Positions 12,682-24,833 of a stretch of DNA of 64,000 nt are shown piece after piece. Under the pieces are notes generated by a model that saw only the letters and a list, made by a program, of their open reading frames with translations, searched no databases and was not told where the DNA came from. Made by a program: the position numbers and the translations under genes. The stretch spans positions 124,001 to 188,000 of the forward strand of contig JAIXMP010000010.1 in NCBI GenBank assembly GCA_025677815.1, in the 5' to 3' direction. The stretch comes from Phascolomyces articulosus. Taxonomy: Eukaryota; Mucoromycota; Mucoromycetes; Mucorales; Lichtheimiaceae. Position 1 is the first letter of the stretch, and the number at the start of each line of letters is the position of its first letter.

Positions 12682-14252
12682 ATGATCAATAATATTCGGG
12701 GGAGGCCAGCTCAGCTACAAATCAATGTGGTGGATGATACCCTCTTATTACATGGTCAAGCCGATGAATCAGCAGGCAAATTATTACAAGGTAGTGTCAT
12801 TTTAGATCTACCAGAACCTATGAAAGTACGTGCAGTCCACCTCAAGTTTTCGGGTAAAATGAACGTTTCTTGGTCAGAAGGTAATTATATCATTAAACGA
12901 GAGAGAAAGAGAAACATATATTTTTGCTTGGGTTGTTGGGTAGGACGGGATCAAAAAAAAAAAAAAATGGCAGAAAAAAAAAAGGGTCCTAATTTTATGT
13001 TTTAGGCATAGGACATCATCAACATTATCATAAACAAGAGCGATCTCTTATATCTCACAAATGGCAATATGTTCCCTTGACGGAAATGGCTGTCAAAAAA
13101 ACATATACTCTTGCTGCTGGTCAACATAAATGGTATTTTGAATTACCTCTACCAGGTCATCTTCCACAATCCCTCGAAGCCGAAGGAGGTCGCGTTTCTT
13201 ATCGTCTCAAAGCCGTTGTCGAACGACCATTTATTCAAAACATTGTCAAGAAAAAACCTATTCGTATTGTACGATGTATTTTGCCTTCCGAATACCAACT
13301 TTCACAAACACTCGAGATTCACAATACATGGAGTGACAAGATGGAATATGCCATTACTTTACCTTCGAAAATTTATGCTCATGGCGAAACGATTCCCATC
13401 TCGTTTGATATTCGACCCATTGCCGATAATCTAAGAGTACGGTCCTTGTCGGGCACACTCAAAGAATATTGCACTTATACAACGACAGAACGATCCAAGA
13501 CAGATACACGTGTGGTTAGGATGGAAAAAAAGGATAAACCGTTTTTATCGGTTGCTTTGGGAGATGGGAATGAATGGAAAAAGGTGATCAAATTGATTGT
13601 ACCGGAACGAGCTCCATTCATATTTTGTGACGCCGATAATGAAATGATCCGCATTCGCCACAAGTTAAAGTTCGTCATTTCTCTTGAAAATGCCGATGGC
13701 CATACAAGCGAATTGCGTTGTAGTGTTCCGATTATTGTTATTGACACTTTTGTGCAACGTAATGAAGGAAATATTCTTCCTGCCTATGATGAAAGTTGGC
13801 GTTCGGTTCCTTATGATCGTGCTGTTGTTAATACACTTCGTACTCGTTCCTCTATTTCTGCTGAGGGAGCAGCATCTTCATCATCCACATCAACACCCGT
13901 CAATGTACCTCAACCACCACTACCACCACAACAACGTGAACCTATCACTATTGCAGGACGAACACGCGCTGTATCCATTAGTTCTACATCAAAAGGTATA
14001 CATAGTGATGAGAATGATATCCCATTATCAAGAAGAAACAATCCTATGGGTGTTCCTTCATCGGATGATCATAATGGAGGTGCAGGTTATCAACCAAGAT
14101 CGGTTGAAAGTTCTCATGGATTATGGTGGCATGGTATGGAATTATCAAGAGTCCCTTCTTATCGAACAGCTGCACAACAAGAACCTGCCTCATTATCTTC
14201 ATCTCTACCACCTTATGATTCTTTATCTGTGTCTCCTCGATGGACTCGATGA
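12682..14252 (+). CDS. Alpha-arrestin (ART family) ubiquitin-ligase adaptor
   Basis: Two exons, 12682-12880 and 13006-14252, give 481 residues. Residues ~10-310 read as paired arrestin N and C domains: IDLP-like VILDLPEPMKVRAVHLKFSGK, then KTYTLAAGQHKWYFELPLP, VSYRLKAVVERP, and the C-domain signatures YAITLPSKIYAHGETIPISFDI and LKFVISLENADGHTSELRCSVPIIV. The C-terminal ~170 residues are disordered and carry PY-type motifs: LPAYDESW near residue 324 and LPPYDSLS near residue 466. Family knowledge: fungal ARTs use such motifs to bind WW domains of Rsp5/NEDD4 ligases and target plasma-membrane transporters for endocytosis. The cargo transporter is unknown. The assignment to the arrestin family is strong; a specific yeast orthologue is not. 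Confidence 0.88.
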
Positions 14253-14821
14253 TGTATTTACTACCTCCTCCTTTACTTCTTTACTCTATTTAATCTTATA
14301 ATATTTTATATTACCTAAATCATCTTTCCTCCATTTATTAGCTATTACCTCACTCTTTTTATATATATTCATATTATAGTATTTATAATATTCATCATAT
14401 CCCCAGGTTCACGTCCTCCTCTCTCTTTCTTTCTTTTTCATTATTTGCTCATGTATTTTTATATTCACTCTATTATTGTTATTATTGTTATTATTTTCTA
14501 TATCATATTATATAATTTATTTATTAGACGCATCCCATTCTGTTGAAACACTATTAGAACAATAACATGTATATATAAATATTGGCCATTATTATTATTA
14601 TTGATTTTATAAATCAATTTATAAACACAATGAACTTCTTTTACGTGAGAATTTATTGATTTCCGGATGAATTGATTTACCCACCGTTTATCATTGCTTG
14701 AGTAATATTTTTTCCAGCAAAAATGTAATATATATCAAAGTTTCCCAACCTTGAATAATAGTGAGATCTTCACGCTCTTTTTTTTTTCTTTTTTTTTTTT
14801 ACATTCATACATATACGCATC
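14253..14821. other. Intergenic spacer, AT-rich
   Basis: About 570 bp between two same-strand genes. It has ATT/TTA triplet repeats (14472-14496, 14588-14604) and a pyrimidine-rich block just upstream of the next ATG (14778-14802). No coding or RNA signal is seen. Confidence 0.6.
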
Positions 14822-16452
14822 ATGCCACGCCTTGTACCTACATTATCAAAAGCGATCCCAGTACATCAAGCAACCCACGGATATCAAGTACAAAAATTGG
14901 CTGTAGAAAAACATGTCTTTCCTGCCCCCAAGCCTGCTACCCAAAAATATGCATTTTTGTGGTCACACTCGAATGGGTTTAATAAAGAAACTCTTCATCC
15001 TGTCATGAGGAACTTTTTACATCATTTAAGAAGTCAATCACGATTTGATACTACTGATATTGACTTTGTTGCTTGGGAAGCTCGTAACCATGGTGATTCA
15101 GCAAGAATGAACGAAGGCACTTTTCTCGACCGTTGTAAGTTTTTTTTTTTTTCACTCCAACGGAAAAGAGAAAAAAAAGGGGGGGGAAGGAAACAGAAAA
15201 TTGAAATTAGTATTACAAATTATATATATATATTAGATAATTGGTTTGATAATGTCATGGATACTAAACAAGTTGTGGATACAATGGAATTAAAGTCAAG
15301 TTATGATAAATTCATTGGTGTGGGTCATAGTTTTGGTGCTACTTCAATGTAAGTTTTTGTGATCGTTGTTGCTTTGTTTTAAAGAAAGAGATGGTTATTT
15401 TACATTTGTCTGTTTGTATATATAGGCTTGTATGTGAATTCTTTTTCCCAAAGACATTTGATGGTTTATGCTTAATTGAACCTGTCATTGGTGATAATAT
15501 TGATGATGTCGAAATACGTGCTTTGTATCCTACCATGGCATCAAAGAATCGTCGTGATACTTGGGCTAGTCGGTAATTTTATTTTATTTTATTTTTTTCA
15601 AATGAAAAGAAGGATTAGGCAACCAAAGTGGAAAGGCATTATATAGAATGGTTAGAATAAATATGTATAACTAAATTCACTTTTGGTGATTGATCTCAAT
15701 TAGAGAGGAATGCTTCAAGAAACTCTCACCACGTCCATTCTGGAAAAAGTTTGATCCTGAAGTATTGAACCTTTATATTGATTACGGAATGTATGAAACA
15801 CCTGAAGGCAAAGTGACATTAAAGTGTCCAAAATCCCAAGAATTCGTAAGTCTTTTTTATTTAACGTGGGATCCATGGGATAGAGTTGGAATCATCATTT
15901 TTTACTTATCGTCTTATTCTTCATAATTACAATATAGCATGTATTTGATGTTCAATCTTATGCACGAACAACAGGTTATCGATCCCTTCCAACACTTTCC
16001 ATTCCTGTCCATATGATCTATGCTTTGGAATCTCCCTTGTAAGTTTATTTCTTTTAAAAGAGATATTTTTTTTCAATCTACCTTTTTTTTTACTCACCCA
16101 TATTCAATTTTATAAACCCCCCCCCCAAAAAAAATAGCTTGTTACCCGAAAATGTGAATGATATCACAAGTAAATCTCCATTAATCACAGTTGAGCATAT
16201 TGAAGGGAGCCATATGGTACCCAATGAACGTCCAAAAGGAATGGGTAAGTTGATTTATATTGATAAATTGAATACAACTTTTATAGTTTACATTACCTTA
16301 TAATAATAAGAAAAGGAAAAGAGGGGAAAAAAAAGAGAAAAATACTAACGGCCAATATTCGTTTTATATAAATACCAGTACCCAATATCGCAAAGATCTT
16401 AGACCGAGTCCTTGCTTTATCCCCCGATTTTGGTGTTTCTGCCAAGCTATAA
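14822..16452 (+). CDS. Peroxisomal alpha/beta hydrolase (Lpx1-like) with PTS1 AKL
   Basis: Seven exons: 14822-15134, 15237-15348, 15426-15572, 15704-15845, 15938-16038, 16138-16244 and 16379-16452. They join in frame to 331 residues. The nucleophile elbow GVGHSFGATSM has Ser near residue 135. VAWEARNHGDSA is the usual alpha/beta hydrolase 'D-x-R-G-H-G' region. A late acidic segment (ENVNDITSKS) and EGSHMVPNERP provide the expected catalytic His. The protein ends FGVSAKL, and AKL is a conserved variant of the type 1 peroxisomal targeting signal. Together these resemble fungal Lpx1-type peroxisomal lipases or hydrolases. The last intron leaves only 24 codons to supply the targeting tripeptide. 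Substrate (triacylglycerol, acyl-ester or epoxide) is not determinable from sequence. Confidence 0.85.
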
Positions 16453-17101
16453 AAGCCATATAGATTTTGTAATATATAAAATAAACATATATAATAACAG
16501 ACCATTGGTAATCACTGATATAAAATAATAAGAAAAGAGAAGCGGGTTGTTCATTTTTCGTTTTCGTTCGATGACACTCGGTTTTTTTAAAAGAGGTTGG
16601 ACAGGAAGAAAATGGTTTGTGTGGAAAATGAAAGGTTGCATATACAAAAAGGATATTCTGATAAATGATTTTTGTTATAAAAAAAGGTAAAATGATCGTA
16701 TGGACTAGTGTATAAATATGTGGTTTTTAATCATAATTGACAGAGAGAAAGAGGAAGTCGGATAAGATGGATGGATGGTATTCTGCTTTCTTTTTAAACT
16801 ACTGAATTCCGTTGTCCCGAAGACTACCAGAATAATAGAAATATAATAAACAAGTTAAGCATAATAAAAAAGAATATAAAGAGAAAAAATGATTTCCTTT
16901 CATAACCCAATATATATATCACCACACATCACACCAATGCACCCACACACACGCATAAATGCACAATCATATACAAATCCTTCCTTTTTTTGTATGGCTT
17001 TTTTTTGTTTTTTCGTTTTTTGATATTATTATTATATTATTATTTTTGATTTTCTGATTTTTCGTTTGTTACAATGAACCGTGCGCATTCACAGTTTTTT
17101 T
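16453..17101. other. Convergent 3' intergenic region
   Basis: About 650 bp between the 3' ends of the hydrolase (plus) and the RRM-RS gene (minus). It holds a (CA)n-rich tract near 16919-16952 and T-rich stretches near 16981-17060, plausibly 3'-end signals for both genes. No gene is seen. Confidence 0.6.
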
Positions 17102-17890
17102 TTAACTTGGTGGTGAAGCTGGTCTGGGTGAAGGTGATTTGGATTCAGGACGTGGAACAGGTGAACGTGATCGAGCAGATTCACTTCGTCTGGGTGGTGG
17201 AGAACGGGAACGTGAATGGTAACGTGGGGGAGAACGATAACGACGAGGGGAAGGTGAACGACCACGTCGTGGGGGTGGACTACGAGAACGACTATAACTT
17301 CTTCCACGATAGGAAGGTTGACGAGGCGAACGATCATAACGCCAAGATTGTCTGGGTGCATTTCTAGCCCACTAAAATAGATATATATATAACGCCATGG
17401 TTTTAAAATCAGTGGTACATTCAAAAGATCTCCTTGGTAACTTTTTTTTTCTTTCATTCCCTCCCTCCACCCCTTTTTTTCATAACAGTTCTCTCTCCTA
17501 ACATACCCTTCCCGTTTGAAAAAAAAAGCCATTTTTATCTTACCTGAACACTAATGGTATATCCATCCACGCGTCTTCCATGCATTTCGTTGAAAGCATC
17601 TTCGGCATCACGAGTATCTTCAAATTCGACAAATGCGTATGGCTTGGATGAATAACTTTTTGGGGCAGGAATGTCACAACGAACGAGACGTCCATATCTG
17701 TATTGGTTACCGTATTTTTTTTTAGTAGGTGTATAAGTTAATTGTCAGGTTCTCTATTTTTTTTTTGAATGGGTAACTTTTTTTAAAAAAAAGAGAACAA
17801 TATCACTTTCATCTACCTTTCGAATTCATATGCAAGATCACGGGCACGTGTTCGCGAGCCAAAGCCTGCTACAAACAAGGTTGTTTTCAT
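17102..17890 (-). CDS. SR-type splicing factor (RRM + RS domain)
   Basis: Three exons on the minus strand: 17890-17817, 17697-17544 and 17371-17102. They encode 165 residues. The protein is one RRM (residues ~3-77) with RNP2-like TLFVAGF and RNP1-like KPYAFVEF, and it ends in GYTISVQWAR. An RS/RP domain follows, with repeated [18 protein letters not shown] units and a Ser/Pro tail. This layout is that of small SR proteins (SRSF-like, fission-yeast Srp-like) that bind exonic enhancers and recruit U1/U2 factors; the RS repeats would be SR-kinase substrates. The gene shares a 172-bp divergent promoter with ZNHIT2. The long open frames on the opposite strand (17074-17367) are mirror images of the repetitive RS coding. 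Confidence 0.88.
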
Positions 17891-18062
17891 GGTTTTAATG
17901 GTTTTTCAATAATATGTAAAAAAAAAAGGTGAAAAGAGAGAAAGGGAAAAGTAGGGCTGTGCATCTGCGAAATCAAAAAAGAAGGCCAAAAAAGAAGAAA
18001 GGCGCCGCCAGAACTCCGAAGATGCTCTTTTTATTTTATTTAGTTGACTGATATATTAGATA
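17891..18062. promoter_or_regulatory. 172-bp divergent promoter, SR factor / ZNHIT2
   Basis: Only 172 bp separate the two start codons of the divergent RRM-RS and ZNHIT2 genes, so both promoters must lie here or overlap the leaders. The segment is purine-rich on the plus strand near 17921-18000 (runs of A and G) and contains a GC-rich core, GGCGCCGCC, at 18001-18009. No canonical TATA box stands out. Confidence 0.5.
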
Positions 18063-19427
18063 ATGCCTAGTCTACGGGTCATTGATCAAGATGACTCTCC
18101 AGGAGAAGAATTACAAGGCCAAGATCAACCTCTTTGTAACATGTAAGTTTTGTTTTATAATTAAGAAAAAGATATATTTATTTACTGATGGGAGATCTAA
18201 ATATTCAACTTTTTTTATTTTGCTTTTAGCTGTCAAAAGCAATTTTCAAATTATGTTTGTCCACGTTGTAATTTACGTTACTGTTCCTTAGGCTGTTATA
18301 AAGATTTACAACATGCCGATTGCACAGAATCGTTTTACAAGGATAGTATTACAGAAGAGATTCGATCGCGTGGAACAAGTGATGAAGAGAAGCAAAAAAT
18401 GTTACAGTTATTGCGACGGTTTGAAGCTGAAAATGATCAACTTGCTACAACACACAATGAAGAAGAGATGGATGAGAAAGAAGATAATGACAGCATGGAC
18501 GATTTACATGATCGTTTTGCCACTATTGATCTTGATAAAGCCGATTCAGAAGCGATATGGGCATTATTATCAGACCAAGAACGTAAAGAATTTGAAGCGC
18601 TTTTACAGTTTCAGCAACAGCAAGGGGATAGCCATGAAGGACTTGATGATATACCCATCCCAGAATATCATCCATGGTGGAATAATGAAACGATTGGATC
18701 TAATAAAAAAGTAGTGATTCAAGAACTTGAAAATGAACAAGAAGAAGAGGAAGAAGAGAACACGTTTCCAGAATTACCATCCCCTTTACCTGACCTTCAA
18801 ACCATGATGAAATCACCACCTGGACCTGAGTCTGATCTTGTATGGAGTTTAATGCACACAGCCATGGTTTATTGTTATGTCATGCGTCATTTCCTTGGTG
18901 ATATTCGTGAGGATGTCAAGGATACCGTTGCTGTGGTATCCACATTGTGTAAAGCAACCCTTTTTTCATCCACCCCTGGATACGCGTATCGAAATCCAAC
19001 AGAAGCACTGTATGATCTTGTGGATGAAATCATGGATTATGAGGAACAGGAGGCAAGTGACCGTAGTAGACGGGTACCATTGATGATTGTACTTTTAGAA
19101 GATTGTTTATCACTTATGAAAAAACAAGATTCTATGGTACGAGCTATCAGTGATTTGTGGCGATTGCTCGAATCAGGTACCAAAAAGATGGACAAGACAC
19201 ATAGAAACGCATGTTTCTTGGCAACACGTAAATCATATTTTTATTTGGGATATGCTGTTTATCTTTCTCGAAATCATGGTTTGGAACGAGTCAAGGTATT
19301 GGCCATGGCTGAAAAAGAACGATTGGTGTTGGAAGATCAAGCATTTGATCGACAACGCAAAGCAGCCGAACAAGCAGTAGAATTACAACAAAAACAAACC
19401 AAACCTAAAATTACCAATGTATTATAG
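18063..19427 (+). CDS. ZNHIT2: Zinc finger HIT domain protein 2 (ZNHIT2)
   Basis: Two exons, 18063-18142 and 18230-19427, give 425 residues. Residues ~25-62 form a HIT-type zinc finger with treble-clef Cys/His spacing: CNICQKQFSNYVCPRCNLRYC then SLGCYKDLQHADC. ESFYKDSITEEIR follows, a typical ZNHIT2 continuation. The middle is acidic and disordered, with an IWALLSDQERKEFEALLQ helix and an IPEYHPWW motif. The C-terminal ~220 residues are helical. Family knowledge: ZNHIT2 links the R2TP/RUVBL chaperone to the U5 snRNP during spliceosome assembly, so its head-to-head pairing with an SR protein is functionally sensible. Length and motif order agree with the human protein (~400 aa). Confidence 0.87.
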
Positions 19428-19695
19428 TCTCTTGTAAATAGATAATATCCTTTTTATAAACAGAAAAAAAAAACGTAATTGTATTATTATTTCGTGTGTT
19501 GTGTGTATGTATATTTGGAATCATTGAAAAAAAAACAACTTTACACTAACACCATATTAATTAAGAATAAGGCTGTGTTTTTTTTATTAAGTTTTTAAAC
19601 TTTTGACAAAAAAAAAAAAGACAAAATCCAAAAAGTGTATGTAACACTAGTGGTTGTGAAAACAATGGAAATGATAAAGCGATGTATATACGTAT

Positions 19696-19726
<31 letters not shown>

Positions 19727-19736
19727 AGATTATTTT
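19428..19736. other. Convergent 3' spacer with (AT)n
   Basis: 309 bp between the convergent ZNHIT2 and small secreted protein genes. It holds homopolymer A/T runs and an (AT)n tract at 19698-19721. No gene is seen. Confidence 0.6.
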
Positions 19737-20183
19737 TTATTTTTCTTTAAGCTGAACTGCTTCATCAGCTGGATTACCCTCAACAACACCTTTCACCGGC
19801 TCACGTTGATCTCCAGAAGGAATACGCTCTCGACGCATGTACCTTGAAAATCCGGATCGAGTACGAGGATTTGTGGGTTGAGAAGAAGGTGGAGGAAGCG
19901 TCTGTGCCAACAAATGATTGACAAGACCTTGTTGTTCATAATTTTGACCAACTAATTGAACACCAAGATCACGCTTCAATCTTTGTGAACTCAAGTTCTC
20001 AAGGATGCGAGGGCCCGTAATCTTGAGACCAAGATCACCTTGTTGTGGTGCAGTTGCTTGTTGTTGTGGAGGAGGGGGAGCAATATATCCGTTTGGTGGA
20101 TAATAATCAGCTTGGACAACAGAACCAGAGAGCATAATCACCGCAGCGATCGCCGACGCAATACGATAAATAGTATTTGTCAT
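19737..20183 (-). CDS. Small secreted protein of unknown function
   Basis: An intronless 148-residue frame starting at 20183. Residues 1-25 (MTNTIYRIASAIAAVIMLSG then SVVQA) form a classic signal peptide with likely cleavage after VQA. The mature part is Pro/Gln-rich (YIAPPPPQQQATAPQQG), then LGLKITGPRILENLSSQRLK and a polar, Arg/Glu-rich tail. There are no Cys residues, so it is not a disulfide-rich effector. Motifs such as GLVNHLLAQ and DLGVQLVG suggest short amphipathic helices. No family is recognised; a cell-wall or secreted structural protein is possible. Confidence 0.7.
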   Translation of the reverse strand: MTNTIYRIASAIAAVIMLSGSVVQADYYPPNGYIAPPPPQQQATAPQQGDLGLKITGPRILENLSSQRLKRDLGVQLVGQNYEQQGLVNHLLAQTLPPPSSQPTNPRTRSGFSRYMRRERIPSGDQREPVKGVVEGNPADEAVQLKEK

Positions 20184-23100
20184 TGTGTTGAGTTTACTTG
20201 AGTTATCTTGCTTTTCGGAAGAGATAAAGAAAAATTGTTGATAAGATAAATGATTAATGATCCTATATTTATATAGATGTTGGTAAGATGTTAATTTTTG
20301 TTGTGGTGTGGTGTTATATCGTCTGAGAAGGAGAAGTAAAGAACAATGTTTGGATTAAAGGGATGGATTCGATATAATTCCCTATGAAAATTATATAGGA
20401 TGAACACCTTTATAAACATTCGTGATGTTATCGAGTCGTCTCTTTGTTTTCCTTATTGTTGTAAGGCTACATGTGTTATGTTTAATGTTCTTGGTTGTTA
20501 ACGAAGTCCACTAGACATGCTTTTTTTATTCACTCCTCCAAGATGATATTTCGATATGCACCGAATAATCTCTAAAGTCCTCAAGAAGAAATAATGAGTC
20601 GATCCGAGTTTACATAGTAATGGTGTAAGTATAATAACGTAGTACAATTTTTTTGAAGTTTAAATATATAACATTTCTATATTTTGAACACATACTTGAC
20701 TTTTTTTTTTTTTTAAAAAAAAAAGGGATATGAATATATGTTATCGCTTACTTTATACTATTGCAAATGTTTTCTACATTATATGAATCGTTGTTTCCCG
20801 CTATATTTTTTCTAGTCTTGGTGTACTAAACTGTTTCCTCCTTTTTTGGTAACCTTGTGAGTTATTTCTTTCTTAAGTAGTGGGTAAAACCTTTGTATCA
20901 TGTTTCCTCTTTCTCCTAGCCATCGATGTAGGATTTAACAGTAAGGAGACTATATATCCCCCATCCCTTCTATTTTTCTTTGAATTATTTCAGTAAATTG
21001 TGCATCGAAAAAGATCTCATGACCATTTAGAAATAAGAGATAAACTATATGGCTTTGTTGAAAAAAAATAGCTCAACATAATACAAGCTTGGTGAAAACG
21101 AAAACGGGATATGATAATGTTTTTATAAATAATGCACGATTTAACCTACGTATCAAATTATAAAGTAGTGATAATGCACATTACTGAATAAACTTTGTAC
21201 ATGAACCTAATACTATATGTATCATTTAGATTACTGCTATCCGTATAGAACCCCAGAGACCTTGCTTTATGTATAAAATGCAGTTTTGGTATGAGCGCAG
21301 CAGTCATTTAAAAGCTGTCTCAAGCGGCTCCTTTTACAACACCCTATGGCCAGGCGTCTCCTGTTGTTCCGACAGCAGCATGGATAAAAACGAGAAAAGG
21401 GGCAATGGGAATATTAATTTTGTTGGGATCGAGAAAAAGAGTATCATCATTATATGTCATATCATTATTATAATAAACTACTATTATTACTAGATGCCAA
21501 CATAAAAGACTAAAATTATTCTTATTCATGGATTGCTTTTGGCATGTTGATTGTTACATTTTAAACTGTCTATTTTTTTTAAAAAAAACATGATGTTGCA
21601 TGGTTGTAATTTTAAAATATTCAAGGGAAAAAAAAACATAGAACAAATATTCCCTGTTTTTAGTAGTAGAATAACATGACCATGATGAACACGGTATACT
21701 TCTTTTTTTTATACCTCTCCTTTCTCTAGGTCATTTTATGTATTTCTAAAATATATGATTCTATTTGTAACTGGGACAATAAATCTAACGTGGTTCCCTT
21801 TTAGAGGATGTCATAATAAAGGTTTATTTTTACCGCCAACATATTAACATGGGAGATTTAAAACACAAGTGTATTCTCTTGCTTAATATTTATCTATTGT
21901 AGTTTATTACCGTACGTCCCTATAATATATAGATTTAACAAGTTGATGTTAAATATAAAATAGCAAATAGTAGTAGGACTGATTCTTTATTAATCAAATT
22001 ACGGATCGTTAGTTGGATATTGATGGGAAGAAGAGGAGGGTTATATATAATTAATTAATGACAGGATACGTAATGAATAAGAAAAAGAGAAAAGCCTTAT
22101 AAGGTCATATTCTATAGTATTATTCTCGCTCCTATATAAATAAATTATGATTTTGATCCTACATAGCTGTTGTATCATTATAGAAGAGGGAAAAACATAT
22201 GAATAAACCATAATAGTAATAATAAATCTCATCAGTTAATAATAATAACTGCAAAATATCACAATATATTATGGTACAGAAATACTAATATTGAGGAATA
22301 TTGAATTGATAATGTAGCAGGAGATATTGAAATCAATGGCGTGCTACTAAGAGTCAACAAAGTAATTATAATTTGGAGGAGAAGAAAATTTGACATTATA
22401 ACTTTTTTTCTTCCCGTCGATCAATTAATCTTGATATTATTATAAAATAACAGTATCTTTTACAATATCTTTAAATGAAAAGTACATTAATTCGAACAAG
22501 GATAGATCAACAAATGTATATTATTAAAAGGAGAAGAAGCGATGAAACTAAAACGTAACAAATTAAACAAAACTGTCGATCGAACAAGCAGACACTTTTA
22601 GTATCCTTCTTTTTTTATATATATTTATTTGGATAAAGCGCCTAACAATATTATGTTTTTTTGTTCTTTTTATTGTAGATGCAAGTTATATTTATCCTAA
22701 TCGCATGATCCAAGTTTTGTAAATAGTAAATGGATGATATAAACAAGAAGGGGGAGATAATATTATAATAATACATAATATTATTGTAGTATATCATATA
22801 ATAGTTTACGTACTATCTTTATACCAGGAAGTTTCTCTCATGATGCCAAGAATAGATCTACTTGCTAAATTAAGGTCACCCTATTTTTTTTGGGTTTGTT
22901 CTGGCCATTCGCTTAAAAAAATGTTGATCTTGTTGTATCCGATTTTTTTTTAAAAAAAAGTAACTAGTGGCAAGAGTGGCAAACGGGGATAGATTGACGA
23001 AACATATCGTCAATCATTCACTTTCAACGATGATTATCATTACACAAAACTTTGACATCATTCAAGCTACTATATCGGTATTCTACATATGAAAGAATCC

Positions 23101-24833
23101 AATCACCCCATGTCATCGATAAAAAGAGGGTGGTCACGAGAAAAAATGGTTCAGTTCTTTCGCGCTTTTTTTTTTTTTTTTTTTTTTTGCTGCATACGTT
23201 GTTACGATTTCTTTTTAAAGTATACTATACTAACTTGCTTTTCAAACAGTTAGTTATTGTTGTTATGTTAGAATGCATATAATATTTGTTATAATACCAC
23301 AGACCATCCGCTGCAAAATTATACCCTGGTATTTGAACAATAATTATATATCCTACATAACAATAAACTGTCATGTCCTGCTTCTATAACAATTACTGAA
23401 GGGGTTGACATTGTTATTTCCCGTTCTATAAATCATCAGCAATAGAAAACGTAATGTTTTTCTTCTATTAAGGGCTGCTTATTATCATCATCTTCAATAA
23501 TAATAGTAGTAACATCAATTCAATATAAAAAATAACAGTAACAACACGTGTGATGTTTTTACGTATATCGCTGTATATATATATATATAAAGGTTTGAAT
23601 CAAAAGGGAGCAAAAATCACTTATAGATGCATATAAAAGAAGACTAAAGAGGTAAAGAGCAAGTTGATGGCCGCCTATCAATTTTACGAAAAAAGTGGGA
23701 AATGCAGGAGTAAATAAGTAAGGAGAGAGAAAGAAGGAAAGGGAGAAAATCAAATAAAGAGAGAAGAAATCGAGTTATTAATAATATTATTATTGCGTCA
23801 ACAATATGTTTTTTGCCACTACTACTGAATAATGATCGCTTATTATTAACATACGAGAAGATAATTATTAGGGTAATAATAAATTTTGAGTTTTGCAACT
23901 ACTTGTCAGCAGACAATAATAGTAATGTTTCAATTTACATATTTGTTGTTCTTTATTACATTGCTACTGTTGTATATTATACATGGCGAGTTCTATATAT
24001 AGTATATATAAAATTATATTCTCTTTTTAATACTACAAGTTTCTTTTTTATCGTATTATTTTTCATGTATCGTGAGAAAAAAAAAATAAAGGATAGAGAG
24101 TTACTTAGCGTCGTGAGTAATGAAAGAGATTTCTTCTTATTCTTATCGTTGTATTAGTAAGAAAAAGTGAGAAATTGAGTGCGCGGATGAAACACTTTTT
24201 GTGATATACAGATTATACTTTACATGCATATCATAATTTAACAAAACTGGTGTAAGTAGATTGATTGAGGTAAATAATAATAAGTTTCAGTCAATCATAT
24301 TTGATTATAATAACAATAATAATAACAAGGAGTTTAAGCTCTCGGAAAGAAAGGGGAAAGGAGAGTAGTAATTGGGAGAGTGTGAAGAAGAAAGAAGAAG
24401 CGTTAATGAGGATCCGGTTTACCCGATAACTTTGATGTTAACTTTCTATATTTGTCAACCTGTCTCGCGTGGCTAGACGTTGCATATAGAATGATATATC
24501 TGTAGGAGACATCAACAAAATGTCTAAAACAGTTTCTTTTCTTTCCTTTTGTATTCACTTTTTTTTTTATTATTCTTAGTATTTATTATATTTATATTTA
24601 TAAAATAATTGACGTGAGACCAAAAATTCTCGAGTCATTTAGTAATTAACTATCGTAATAATAACCATAATAATAATCTAATAATAGCGACAACGAGACG
24701 ACGACGACGAATTATATATTTATTGTGCATGTTTTTGTAATCACCATTATTATTTGCAACGAACGCCACCATTATTAGATTAACAATTTAACAAGCGAGC
24801 AACGGTTTTGTAATACAGTAATAAATCATAGTT
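20184..24833. other. 4.6-kb gene-free region, the longest in the window
   Basis: No supported gene. All open frames are short, isolated and AT-driven. Notable sequence features are T-tract/A-tract palindromes (20702-20724, 21573-21588, 22943-22959), a 23-nt T-run (23166-23188), an (AT)n at 23574-23589, and many TAATAA triplet clusters. A GC-richer island at 21290-21380 (TGTCTCAAGCGGCTCC and following) stands out compositionally but encodes nothing recognisable on either strand. No tRNA-like B-box was found. Confidence 0.5.

Noticed and set aside
17074..17532. Val/Asn- and His/Val-rich open frames over the RS domain
   Set aside because: Out-of-frame or antisense readings of the repetitive RS codons.
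21290..21380. GC-richer island in the gene desert as a coding or RNA gene
   Set aside because: Neither strand gives a recognisable domain, splice structure or tRNA fold.
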